This document shows positions 16,360 to 24,549 of a stretch of DNA of 64,000 nucleotides, in pieces. Under the pieces are notes generated by a model. That model saw only the letters and a program-made list of their open reading frames with translations. It was not told the origin of the DNA and did no database searches. Position numbers and translations under genes: made by a program. This DNA comes from Acidomonas methanolica (GTDB lineage Bacteria > Pseudomonadota > Alphaproteobacteria > Acetobacterales > Acetobacteraceae), in NCBI RefSeq assembly GCF_004346035.1, contig NZ_SLZN01000004.1:1-64000 (forward strand), written 5' to 3'. Numbering within the stretch: the first letter of the stretch is position 1; the number at the start of each line of letters is the position of its first letter.

Positions 16360-18063
16360 TCAGACGCTGCATCCTTCGGTCCGCAGGAAGGTGCGGACCT
16401 GATCCATGGAGATATCGCGGGTGGTAAAACAGTCGCCGATGTCCTGAATAAGGACGAGCGCAAGACGACCGTCGCGCATTTTCTTGTCGCGTCCCATGGC
16501 GGCGACCAGCCAGTCCGCGCTCAGTTGGAGAGGGAGCCAGTCCAGTCCCGCGGGCATCCCGTTGTCGCGCAGATGCGAATCCAGGCGCGCCAGTACATGG
16601 GGCGGGCAAATGCCGAGCGATACCGAAAACGCGGTGGCGAGGTGCAGGCCGATGGATACGGCCTCGCCATGGAGAAGCCGCCCGTCATAGCCGAACCAGG
16701 CTTCCAGCGCGTGGCCGAAGCTGTGGCCGAGATTGAGCAGGGCGCGGCCTCCCTCCGCCGCCTGCTCGTGCTCGTCGGCCTGCACCACGGCGGCCTTGAA
16801 GGCGCAGGCGCGGCGCACGGCCTCGATCTGGGCCTCGGGATCGCCCGAGAGAACAGCGGCGCCGTTCGCCTCGCACCAGGAGAAGAACGCCTGCCCGTCG
16901 ATCAGCCCGGCCTTGACGATCTCGGCATAGCCCGCGAGTCGTTCACGCGGCGGCAGGGTGGCCAGGGCGGAGGTGTCGGCCAGCACCATCCGCGGCTGGT
17001 AGAAGGCCCCGATCAAATTCTTGCCCCCCAAGGCGTTGACGCCCGTCTTTCCGCCAACCGAACTGTCCACCTGCGACAGGAGGGTCGTCGGAATCTGTAT
17101 GAAGGGCACGCCGCGCAGGGCCGTCGCGGCGACGAAACCGGCGAGATCGCCCACCACTCCGCCGCCGAAGCCGATGACGGTCGTGTGGCGCTCGATTCCC
17201 TCGCTGACGATCGCATCCACCAGCGCGCCGTAGCGGGCGAGGGACTTGGAGTCCTCCCCGGGCGGAACGACATGGGTCGTCACGGCGACGCCGGTGGCGT
17301 CCAGCGACGCGGCGAGACGCGGGAGATGCAGCGCGGCGACATGCTCATCCGTGATGACGACGGCGCGCTTCTGCGGCAGGACGGGCGCGATCAGCGCGCC
17401 GGCGCGGGAGATCACGTCCGGCCCGATGATGACGTCATAACGATGCGCGTCGAGTTCCACCGGAACGCGCACGGGATGGTCGTAGCGCGCGAGGGCCTCG
17501 AGCACACGCTGGGCGCTGAGGTCCACGCTGTCGTCTCCGCAATTCACGATGATGTCTGCCTCAGCATAGAAGGGATGCCGTTTCGCCTGAAGGTCGGCGA
17601 GGATGGTGGCCGGATCGCCCTGGGCGAGCAGAGGCCGGCCGGCGCGCCCGCTAAGGCGCCGGGTGAGCACGTGCAGCGTCGCGCGCAGCCAGAGCGAGCG
17701 GGAGCGGCTCCGGATCGCTTCGCGCGTCCGCGCGTCCATATAGGCCCCGCCGCCGGTGGCGAGGACGCAGGGCGGCCCGTTGAGTAGGCGCAGGATGACG
17801 CGGCGCTCGCCGTCGCGGAAGGCCGGCTCGCCGAGACGCGCGAAAATCTCGGGAATGGAGCAGCCTGCCGCGTGTTCGATCTCGCTGTCCGCGTCGATGA
17901 ACGGCAGGCCGAGACGCGCGGCGACGCGGCGGCCGATGGTGGTCTTGCCCGCGCCCATGAGGCCGACCAGCACGAGGATTCCGCTCTGCGGGAGGGCCCT
18001 CAGGGCGGCTTCGGTCAGGTGACGCTGCTCGGATGCGGCGGTCGGGGTGACGGGGCGTGACAT
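16360..18063 (-). CDS. aroKB: Fused shikimate kinase / 3-dehydroquinate synthase
   Basis: Two shikimate-pathway enzymes in one 567-residue chain. Residues about 20-190 are shikimate kinase (P-loop GLMGAGKT at 34-41, FIDADSEIE, FRDGERRV, LATGGGAY). From about 195 on is 3-dehydroquinate synthase, with YDVIIGPDVIS, VITDEHVAAL, the NAD-binding GGGVVGDLAGFVAAT, DSSVGGKTGVN, and the metal ligands in LNLGHSFGHALE and LHGEAVSIG. Steps 2 (AroB) and 5 (AroK) are thus joined, an arrangement I recall from acetic acid bacteria. No frameshift or lost catalytic residue was noticed. Regulation is not visible. Confidence 0.93.
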   Translation of the reverse strand: MSRPVTPTAASEQRHLTEAALRALPQSGILVLVGLMGAGKTTIGRRVAARLGLPFIDADSEIEHAAGCSIPEIFARLGEPAFRDGERRVILRLLNGPPCVLATGGGAYMDARTREAIRSRSRSLWLRATLHVLTRRLSGRAGRPLLAQGDPATILADLQAKRHPFYAEADIIVNCGDDSVDLSAQRVLEALARYDHPVRVPVELDAHRYDVIIGPDVISRAGALIAPVLPQKRAVVITDEHVAALHLPRLAASLDATGVAVTTHVVPPGEDSKSLARYGALVDAIVSEGIERHTTVIGFGGGVVGDLAGFVAATALRGVPFIQIPTTLLSQVDSSVGGKTGVNALGGKNLIGAFYQPRMVLADTSALATLPPRERLAGYAEIVKAGLIDGQAFFSWCEANGAAVLSGDPEAQIEAVRRACAFKAAVVQADEHEQAAEGGRALLNLGHSFGHALEAWFGYDGRLLHGEAVSIGLHLATAFSVSLGICPPHVLARLDSHLRDNGMPAGLDWLPLQLSADWLVAAMGRDKKMRDGRLALVLIQDIGDCFTTRDISMDQVRTFLRTEGCSV

Positions 18064-18160
18064 TCGTCAAGCCTTACCATAGAGGAAATCCGGCTGCCAT
18101 GTGCGGCATTTGCCTGAACCAGCCCAATTGTCTGAACCAGTCCATTCTTTCGGAGCCGTC

Positions 18161-18412
18161 ATGACTCTCACCCCGCTCAAAGTCGCCGCCGGACTCGGCG
18201 CGTTGTTCCTGCTGGTGATCGGCGGCGGCTTCCTGTGGCTCGGCGCGCCCGGAACGCCGCCGGTGCCGCAGATGGTCCATCATGATCTGCCGCCGGAGCG
18301 CTTCGTCGCGCCCGCTCAGGCGACTCTGCCTCAGGCGACCCTGCCCGCCCTGCCGTTGCCGCCCGCTCCCGCCGCACAACCTGCCGCCGCGCAACCGGGC
18401 GCGGGGCACTGA
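18161..18412 (+). CDS. Small single-pass membrane protein, unknown
   Basis: An 83-residue protein: short N-terminus, one transmembrane helix (VAAGLGALFLLVIGGGFLWL, about 6-25), then a Pro/Ala-rich tail with imperfect repeats (QATLPQATLPALPLPPAP). ATG 18161 is chosen over an upstream in-frame start because GGAG precedes it at normal distance and the helix then lies at the N-terminus. It is 21 bp before xerD on the same strand. The tail would face the periplasm. I do not recognise the family. Its composition is ordinary for this genome, so it is probably a real gene. Confidence 0.6.
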   Translation: MTLTPLKVAAGLGALFLLVIGGGFLWLGAPGTPPVPQMVHHDLPPERFVAPAQATLPQATLPALPLPPAPAAQPAAAQPGAGH

Positions 18413-18433
18413 ACGTCTTCAAGACGGCGGGAA

Positions 18434-19336
18434 ATGGACCGGCATGTCGAGGCGTTCCTGGAAATGATGGCGGCGACGCGCAATGCCGCGCCGCGGACGC
18501 GCGCCGCCTATGCGGCGGATCTGCGCGCCTTCGCCGCCTATTGCGTGGGGCGCGGGCTTGAGACCGATCACGCGCTGATCCGCGCGGATGCGGGGTGCGT
18601 GCAGGGGTATATGGCGCGCTTGGCGGAAGAAGGGGTGTCGGCCCGGACGGCCGCGCGGCGTCTCTCCTGCCTGCGGCAGTTCTATCGCTTTCTTCTGCGC
18701 GAGGAACGGCGGTCCGACGATCCGACGGCGCGGGAGCGCGCGCCGAAACTGGCGCCGGCCCTGCCGAAGGTGCTGTCGGAAGCGGAGGTGGCGCGGCTGA
18801 TCGAGGACGGGTCCGTCGGGCATGAGGATCCGCGTCGCGATCTGGTCGCCCGGGCGGCGATCGAGCTGCTCTATGTGACCGGGCTGCGGATTTCCGAACT
18901 GCTGTCCCTGCCGTCCTCGTTGTCCCGCAGCGCCGCGCCGATGGTGCTGGTGCGGGGCAAGGGCGGCCGGGAACGGCTGGTGCCGGTGTCCGACGGCGCG
19001 CGGGAGGCGGCGCTGGCGTTGGCGCGGCATGATCGGGGGCTCGGCAGTCCGTGGCTGTTTCCCGGGCGCGATCCGTCGCGGCCGCTGACCCGGCAGGGAT
19101 TCGACAAGATCCTGCGGCAGGCGGCTCTCCTGGCGGGACTCGATCCGGACCGGGTGACGCCGCACGTCCTGCGTCACTCCTTCGCGAGCCATCTGCTCGA
19201 TCGGGGGGCGGATCTGCGGGCCTTGCAGATGCTGCTCGGCCATGCGGACATCGCGACGACGCAGATCTACACTCACGTCATGAACGAGCGGCTGCGCCAC
19301 GCCGTGGCACGTCATCATCCGCTGGGGAACGGGTAG
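18434..19336 (+). CDS. xerD: Tyrosine recombinase XerD
   Basis: Site-specific recombinase that acts with XerC at dif to resolve chromosome dimers. The N-terminal SAM-like DNA-binding domain covers residues 1-90. The catalytic domain carries Arg152 (TGLRISE), Lys176 (RGKGGRER), His244 and Arg247 (HVLRHSFASHLL), His270 (LGHADI) and the nucleophile Tyr279 (TQIYTHV). At 300 residues it is full length. Position directly upstream of accA is the usual alphaproteobacterial place of xerD rather than xerC. No phage or integron genes are near, so a chromosomal housekeeping role is likely. Confidence 0.9.
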   Translation: MDRHVEAFLEMMAATRNAAPRTRAAYAADLRAFAAYCVGRGLETDHALIRADAGCVQGYMARLAEEGVSARTAARRLSCLRQFYRFLLREERRSDDPTARERAPKLAPALPKVLSEAEVARLIEDGSVGHEDPRRDLVARAAIELLYVTGLRISELLSLPSSLSRSAAPMVLVRGKGGRERLVPVSDGAREAALALARHDRGLGSPWLFPGRDPSRPLTRQGFDKILRQAALLAGLDPDRVTPHVLRHSFASHLLDRGADLRALQMLLGHADIATTQIYTHVMNERLRHAVARHHPLGNG

Positions 19337-19421
19337 CGTCTCGGTCCGGAAGCCCGGGAGTCACATCGGGAAGACGGGACGGATTGTTGAACGAGGGGAG
19401 GGCGTGCTATCTGCGCACCCC

Positions 19422-20381
19422 ATGCGTCAATATCTCGATTTCGAAAAGCCGGTCGCCGAGCTGGAAAACAAGATCGCCGAACTGCGTCAGGTGGGGCAGG
19501 ACGGTGACGGCATCAACATCGCCGACGAGGTGGCCAAACTTTCGGAAAAGGCCGACAGGCAGCTCCGCGCGGCATATGCGAAGCTGACGGCGGCGCAGAA
19601 GGTGCAGGTCGCCCGTCACCCGCAGCGGCCCAAGACGCTGGATTATTTCCGCGAACTGCTGACGGACTACACGCCGCTGGCCGGAGATCGTCTGGGGCAT
19701 GAGGACCGGGCGGTCGTCGGCGGGCTGGCGCGGTTTCGCGGCACGCCGGTCATGGTCATCGGGACCGAGCGCGGCTTCGACATGGAGTCGCGGCTGAACC
19801 ATAATTTCGGCATGGCGCGGCCGGAGGGCTATCGCAAGGCGCAACGCCTCGTCCAGCTTGCCGGGCGGTTCGGCCTGCCGGTGCTGACCTTCGTGGACAC
19901 GGCGGGCGCATGGCCCGGAATCGACGCGGAGGAGCGGGGCCAGGCGGAGGCCATCGCGCGTTCGACGGATACGGTGCTGCGCGCGCCCGTGCCCGTCATC
20001 GCCACCATCATCGGCGAGGGCGGCTCGGGCGGCGCGGTGGCGCTTGCGGCGGGCGATCGCGTGTTCATGCTCGAACATTCGATCTACTCGGTGATCTCGC
20101 CTGAGGGCGCGGCCTCGATTCTCTGGCGCGATCCCAAGCAGGCGCCGGCCGCGGCCGAGGCTCTGAAGATCACGGCGCAGGATTTGCTGGCGCTCAAGCT
20201 GATCGACCGGATCATCCCCGAGCCGGTGGGCGGCGCGCAGCGGCTGCCGCAGGAGGTCATCGCCGCGGTGGGCGACGCGATCGCGGCGGAACTGCCGGAT
20301 CTGGTCGGGGTGGACGCGTCGGCGCTGGTGATGCGGCGACGCGAGAAGTTCCTGGCGATGGGACGCGACGGGGCGGCCTGA
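19422..20381 (+). CDS. accA: Acetyl-CoA carboxylase carboxyltransferase alpha subunit
   Basis: Half of the carboxyltransferase that moves the carboxyl group from biotin to acetyl-CoA, the first step of fatty-acid synthesis. The 319-residue protein begins MRQYLDFEKPVAEL like its relatives and has FGMARPEGYRKAQRL, FVDTAGAWPG and IIGEGGSGGAVALA, which build the oxyanion and CoA sites. Family likeness supports ATG 19422. However, the only strong Shine-Dalgarno (GAGGGGAGG at about 19392-19400) sits just before an in-frame GTG at 19404, which would add six residues. It follows xerD and ends in a strong hairpin. Confidence 0.94.
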   Translation: MRQYLDFEKPVAELENKIAELRQVGQDGDGINIADEVAKLSEKADRQLRAAYAKLTAAQKVQVARHPQRPKTLDYFRELLTDYTPLAGDRLGHEDRAVVGGLARFRGTPVMVIGTERGFDMESRLNHNFGMARPEGYRKAQRLVQLAGRFGLPVLTFVDTAGAWPGIDAEERGQAEAIARSTDTVLRAPVPVIATIIGEGGSGGAVALAAGDRVFMLEHSIYSVISPEGAASILWRDPKQAPAAAEALKITAQDLLALKLIDRIIPEPVGGAQRLPQEVIAAVGDAIAAELPDLVGVDASALVMRRREKFLAMGRDGAA

Positions 20382-20417
20382 CCCCGCCTTCGACGAGAGG
20401 CGGCGGTCAGAGGCCGC
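20373..20417. terminator. Hairpin between convergent accA and serine hydrolase genes
   Basis: Three nested paired blocks (20373-20378, 20379-20383 and 20384-20389 with 20398-20403, 20405-20409 and 20412-20417) form a stem of about 17 bp around an 8-nt loop. It includes both stop codons. It lacks a clear T-run but is well placed to end both transcripts. Confidence 0.6.
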
Positions 20418-21570
20418 TCTTGGCGCCTGTGTCGCTTTCGTCGAACGGGACATGGCCGGGCGTCACGATTTGCGCGATGTCCCGCAGGATGGCGTTCGCC
20501 ACGCCGGGCGCGGGTTTGGCGGCCTGATCCGTCACGAAGACGAGGGCGGTCACGTTGCTTTCAGGGTTGAGCCAGGCCGCGGTGTTATAGCCGGGCAGGC
20601 CGCCCGTGTAGCCGAACCAGCCGTTTCCGCAGCCGATCCCGAGGCCGAATCCCAGATCGCCCTGGCCGGTCGGCAGGCATTGCAGTCTCTCCTTCTGGGT
20701 GGCTGGGCTGTTGGTCTTGCCCCTCACGTAGAGATCGACCCAGTGACGCATGTCCTCCAGGTCGGAAATCATGTTTCCAGCCGCCTCCATGAGGGAAACG
20801 GGGACGGTGTTGCTGACGTCCTTCCATGTTGAATGCGGGGAACCGGCCGCATAGCCGTGCGCCCAGGGCGTGGGCATCTCCATCGTCGCCGGGTAGAAGG
20901 TGCGCGCAAGGCCGAATGGCTTGAGCAGGCGATCTTCCACCTCGGATTTGACGCTGTGGCCGGTCACGGACTCGATGACGAGGCCGAGAAGAAGATAATT
21001 CGTGTTGCTGTAATGATATCCCTTGCCGGGTGCGAAAACCGGCTTCTGCTGCACGGCCCAGCGGACGAGCTGGCGCGGGTTCCATTGTGAATCCGGCGGT
21101 ACGTCCTCTTTCAACTGCGGAACGTCATAGACCTCGAACAGGCCGCTGCGCATTTGGCAAAGCTGACGGATCGTCATGTGATCGGCGTCGGGCACCTTCA
21201 CGCCGATATCGAACCGGCTGAGCGGATCGTCGAGGGACAGCCTGCCTTCGTCGACCAGTTGCAGCAGAACGGTCACGATAAAGGTTTTCGTATTGCTTCC
21301 GATGCGCACATAGTCATCGGGGCTGAACGGCGCGCCGGATTTGAGGTCGCTTTTGCCGAATCCCTTGACGAATGAATGGCCGGACCCGTCCCATACGCCG
21401 ACGAGCACGCCGGGGACCGTTCCGCCCGCGCCATAGACCTGCCTTTCATGGGCGACGGCCTGGATGATGCGCTCGCGCACCGTCTGGTCATTGACGGAAA
21501 CCGGGGCCGCGACAGCGCCGGGAGTGGTGACGACGAAAAATCCGGCGAGAGCGACGAGCCGCCAGAGCAT
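20407..21570 (-). CDS. Exported serine hydrolase of the class C beta-lactamase fold
   Basis: A 387-residue protein with an N-terminal signal peptide (about 1-21, LVALAGFFVVTTPGAVA). The active-site motifs of the penicillin-binding/AmpC fold are present: S92-N-T-K95 (SxxK), Y187-S-N189 (YxN) and a Tyr-Thr-Gly-Gly segment (GYTGGLPG) in the place of KTG. It could be a D-alanyl-D-alanine carboxypeptidase, an esterase or a peptidase of the S12 family. True beta-lactamase activity cannot be claimed from motifs. Periplasmic. Monocistronic, converging on accA. Confidence 0.85.
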   Translation of the reverse strand: MLWRLVALAGFFVVTTPGAVAAPVSVNDQTVRERIIQAVAHERQVYGAGGTVPGVLVGVWDGSGHSFVKGFGKSDLKSGAPFSPDDYVRIGSNTKTFIVTVLLQLVDEGRLSLDDPLSRFDIGVKVPDADHMTIRQLCQMRSGLFEVYDVPQLKEDVPPDSQWNPRQLVRWAVQQKPVFAPGKGYHYSNTNYLLLGLVIESVTGHSVKSEVEDRLLKPFGLARTFYPATMEMPTPWAHGYAAGSPHSTWKDVSNTVPVSLMEAAGNMISDLEDMRHWVDLYVRGKTNSPATQKERLQCLPTGQGDLGFGLGIGCGNGWFGYTGGLPGYNTAAWLNPESNVTALVFVTDQAAKPAPGVANAILRDIAQIVTPGHVPFDESDTGAKSGL

Positions 21571-21709
21571 GGCACATTCCTTTCCCGTACGTTTGCGGAG
21601 CTTTCCACTTTTTTACGGGATTGTAATTTGAATCTGGTGGTCCTGACCAGCCCGCGCCGATTCGGGGCGAGGAACACGTATCTCCCGTTCGCGGCGGAAC
21701 GGGAGATTT

Positions 21710-22471
21710 CTAAATCGTATCGGCCGGTTCGCCGGAGATCGGCACGTGACCCAGCGTGGCGATGAGGTCGCGGATGCGGTCGGCGGCTGCCGCGACGCGT
21801 TGGGCGTCATATCCTTTGGCGACGAGACTGGCGCCGCGCTGGCCGTCGGGGCGTTCGAAAGGATAGGAGCCGAGATCAAGGTCAGGGAATGCGTCCTGAA
21901 GAGCGGCGAAACCGTCGGCAAGCGTGCCTTCGCGCAGGCCGACGGCATGCCACGCGGCGGAGACCAGCGGAGCGCCGCCCTTCAATGTCGGGGCCAGCGC
22001 GCGGAACATGGCCTGCATGACGCGGGGAATGCCTGCCAGGACGTGGATATTGGCGATGGAAAAACCCGGCGCCACGGAGACCGCGTTCGGAATGGGCGCC
22101 GCGCCGCGCGGCAGCATGGCCATGCGCTGGCGGGCGGCGTTGAATTTGTCGCGTCCGATCGCGTCCTGAAGCAGACGGAAGCTTTCTTCATGGATTTCGA
22201 GCGGGAGGCCGACCGCCTCGGCCACGCAGGCGGCGGTGATGTCGTCATGGGTGGGGCCGATGCCGCCGGTCGTGAAAACGTGATCGAACCGGGCGCGGCA
22301 GTCGACGATGGTGTTGACGATGCGGTCCCGCCGGTCGGGGATCACGCGCACTTCGTCCAGAGCGATGCCGATTTCGCCCAGACCCATGGCCAGAAAGCGG
22401 ATATTGGCGTCCTGGGTCCGCCCCGAAAGGATTTCGTTGCCGATGACGAGCAGGCAGGCGGTGACGGTCAT
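21710..22471 (-). CDS. CinA-like molybdopterin-binding domain protein
   Basis: A 253-residue protein: LLVIGNEILSGRTQDAN at the N-terminus and VFTTGGIGPTHDDIT at about 65-80 are the MoaB/MogA-like fold signatures of the CinA N-terminal domain. The C-terminal nicotinamide-nucleotide amidase domain of full CinA is absent. Single-domain forms are often annotated as competence/damage-inducible protein A and may act as ADP-ribose pyrophosphatases (COG1058). ATG 22471 was chosen because it begins MTVTACLLVIGNEI, as the family does. The frame is open to 22543. Divergent from the lactonase gene. Confidence 0.8.
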   Translation of the reverse strand: MTVTACLLVIGNEILSGRTQDANIRFLAMGLGEIGIALDEVRVIPDRRDRIVNTIVDCRARFDHVFTTGGIGPTHDDITAACVAEAVGLPLEIHEESFRLLQDAIGRDKFNAARQRMAMLPRGAAPIPNAVSVAPGFSIANIHVLAGIPRVMQAMFRALAPTLKGGAPLVSAAWHAVGLREGTLADGFAALQDAFPDLDLGSYPFERPDGQRGASLVAKGYDAQRVAAAADRIRDLIATLGHVPISGEPADTI

Positions 22472-22596
22472 GATGCGTTGTCCCGGAGCGATGATGGAGC
22501 CAGAATGGGGAGGGTAGGCGTCTCCCGCGCGGGGTTCAATCATGCGGCGACGGTGGCATATGGCGACGGCGGGGTCCGGTCGTGAAAGGGTGGTCG

Positions 22597-23526
22597 ATGG
22601 TGGAGAACAGGGCTGCGCCGCGTTGCGTGCTTGATCTCAAGGCGGTTCTGGGGGAGGGGCCGGTCTGGCTGCCGCGGGACGGGACGGTCTGGTTCGTCGA
22701 TATTCCGCAGGCGAGGATTCACCGCTTCGAGCCGGGAAGCGGGGCGCACCGCACATGGAACGCACCGGACCGGGTGGCTTTTCTCCTGCCGTTGGAAGAC
22801 GGAGCGTTCCTCTGCGGCATGCCGGATGGCCTGCGCCGCTTCGATCCCGTGACGGGTCTGTTTTCCCCGCCACATACCGTGGAAGCCGACCTGCCGGGCA
22901 ACCGGCTGAATGACGGGACGGTGGATGCGCTCGGGCGTATCTGGTTCGGCTCGATGGATGATGCCGAGCAGGAGGCGTCCGGCGGGATCTACGGCATCGC
23001 CGCGAGGGACGGGACGTTGCGCGTCACCCGGTATGATCAGGGCTATGTCGTCTCCAACGGTCCGGCCGTCTCGCCGGACGGGCGGACGCTTTATGCCTGC
23101 GATTCGTCCCGTCAGACGATTTACGCCTTCGACATCGCCGATGACGGTCGACTGGTGGAAAAGCGGCTCTTCGCCCGGCTGGAGCAGGGATATCCGGACG
23201 GCATCACGGCGGATTCCGAAGGGGGACTGTGGTGCTGCGTCTTCGGCGGCGGCAGGGCGATGCGTTTCGCGCCGGACGGGTCGGTGACGGATGTGGTGCC
23301 GTTTCCCTGCACGTATGTCACCAAGCTGGCGCTGGGCGGGGAGGACGGGCGCACCGCCTACGTGACCACGGCGCGGCGCGATCTCACGCCGGAGCAGGCG
23401 GCGCGGGAGCCCACGGCCGGAGGCGTGTTCACCTTTCGCGTCACCGTGCCGGGACAGGTGCAGCGCAGCTTCAGCATGCAGGCGGGTCACGGGCTTCCCA
23501 CGGGCGACCGTCCTTTGGCGGGATAA
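22597..23526 (+). CDS. SMP-30/gluconolactonase family protein
   Basis: A 309-residue six-bladed beta-propeller hydrolase of sugar lactones. Metal ligands are suggested by Glu in VLGEGPVWL (first blade), Asn in LPGNRLNDGTVD and VVSNGPAVSPDG, and Asp in GYPDGITADSEGGLW. No signal peptide. The start is ATG 22597, with AAAGGG 6 nt upstream. An in-frame GTG at 22582 would add five residues. Lactonases of this type serve sugar oxidation (gluconate, arabinonate, xylonate routes), which suits an acetic acid bacterium, but the actual substrate cannot be told from sequence. Confidence 0.87.
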   Translation: MVENRAAPRCVLDLKAVLGEGPVWLPRDGTVWFVDIPQARIHRFEPGSGAHRTWNAPDRVAFLLPLEDGAFLCGMPDGLRRFDPVTGLFSPPHTVEADLPGNRLNDGTVDALGRIWFGSMDDAEQEASGGIYGIAARDGTLRVTRYDQGYVVSNGPAVSPDGRTLYACDSSRQTIYAFDIADDGRLVEKRLFARLEQGYPDGITADSEGGLWCCVFGGGRAMRFAPDGSVTDVVPFPCTYVTKLALGGEDGRTAYVTTARRDLTPEQAAREPTAGGVFTFRVTVPGQVQRSFSMQAGHGLPTGDRPLAG

Positions 23527-23559
23527 GGGAGGAGCCCCGCGTCAGGGCACGCTCCTCCC
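23527..23559. terminator. Hairpin between convergent lactonase and GNAT-Nudix genes
   Basis: GGGAGGAGC (23527-23535) pairs perfectly with GCTCCTCCC (23551-23559) around a 15-nt loop, directly after the lactonase stop codon. No T-run follows, so terminator strength is uncertain. Confidence 0.5.
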
Positions 23560-23586
23560 ACCCGGAATTCAGGCCGGTCGGGGCTG

Positions 23587-24549
23587 CTAGAGCAACTCCC
23601 GAAGCAGCGGAATCAACGGCTTGTCCGGCTCCGGCATGGGGTAGTCCTCCAATCTGGAGGCGTCTACCCAGGCGAGTTCCTGGCCTTCGCGCGGCTGCGG
23701 AACGCCATGCCAGCGGCGGCAGAGATAGAGCGGCATCATCAGGTGAAAGCGACCGCAATCCTGCGAGACGAAGGTGAAGGGAGCCACGCAGTTCGCCGCC
23801 AGATCGACGCCGAGTTCCTCGCGGAACTCGCGGATCAGCGCCTGTTCCGGGCTTTCCTGCGCCTCGACCTTGCCGCCGGGAAATTCCCAGAGACCGGCGA
23901 GAGGCTTTCCCTCCGGACGGCGGGCGAGAAGGACGCGCTGAGCACTGTCGATCAATGCGGCGGCGACGACGAGCAGGGTGCGGCGCGGCGTCGCCGCCGG
24001 CTCCGCGGGGGCGGGTTCCGGCGTGATGGCGTCGCGGGTGGCCGTGAAGAGCGTGACGGGATGATCGCCGCCGCGCGAGAGAAAGGGCTGACGGCCCTGG
24101 CCGCTGTCGCTGAAGCCGATCCGGCGCAGGACGGCGGCCGAGGCGGGATTGTCGAATGCCACGAAGGCCGTGAGCCGCTCGATCGGCAGGCTGGCCATGG
24201 CCCAGCGCGCGGCGCGCCCGGCGGCGAGCGTCGCCAGCCCCTGCCCCCAATGGTCGCGCCCCAGCCAATAGCCGAGGTTGGCTTCCCGGCGTGACCTGTC
24301 GAGGGAGACCCCCACGCAGCCGATCAGCGCGTCGTCGCGGATGACGGCGAAATGGAACGCGCTGCCCTCCCCGGCCTGACGGCGCGTATCGGCGATCCAG
24401 GCGTCGGCGAGATCGCGCGGATAGGGGAAGGGCGGGCGGCTGAGCATCCGCACCACGCTCCAGTCGTTGATGAGGCGATGCAGGTCGGCGGCGTCGGTCT
24501 CTTGCAATGCGCGCAGGGTGAGGGGGCCGGCGGAGAGGGTCGGGCTCAC
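23587..24549 (-). CDS. GNAT acetyltransferase fused to a MutT-type Nudix hydrolase
   Basis: Two domains in 320 residues. Residues about 1-170 are a RimJ/RimL-like N-acetyltransferase (LTLRALQETDAADLHRLI, then LGYWLGRDHWGQGLATLAAG as the acetyl-CoA loop and FDNPASAAVLRRIGF). Residues about 190-320 are a Nudix domain with an intact box (GGKVEAQ, then E and REFREELG) preceded by LWEFPGG, as in MutT 8-oxo-dGTP pyrophosphatases. Both halves look catalytically complete. The gene overlaps the Rieske oxygenase gene upstream by 4 nt (ATGA). The joint role is unknown. The Nudix half probably cleans oxidised nucleotides. Confidence 0.88.
   Translation of the reverse strand: MSPTLSAGPLTLRALQETDAADLHRLINDWSVVRMLSRPPFPYPRDLADAWIADTRRQAGEGSAFHFAVIRDDALIGCVGVSLDRSRREANLGYWLGRDHWGQGLATLAAGRAARWAMASLPIERLTAFVAFDNPASAAVLRRIGFSDSGQGRQPFLSRGGDHPVTLFTATRDAITPEPAPAEPAATPRRTLLVVAAALIDSAQRVLLARRPEGKPLAGLWEFPGGKVEAQESPEQALIREFREELGVDLAANCVAPFTFVSQDCGRFHLMMPLYLCRRWHGVPQPREGQELAWVDASRLEDYPMPEPDKPLIPLLRELL

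Noticed and set aside
18434-19336. Integron or phage integrase
   Set aside because: Position next to accA, the XerD-like motifs and the lack of attachment repeats or phage genes favour chromosomal XerD.
20407-21570. Antibiotic-resistance beta-lactamase
   Set aside because: SxxK and YxN fit many S12 peptidases and esterases. The KTG position reads YTGG, and no ampR or mobile element is near, so a resistance claim is not supported.
21710-22471. Full competence protein CinA
   Set aside because: Only the MoaB-like domain is present. The C-terminal amidase domain is missing.
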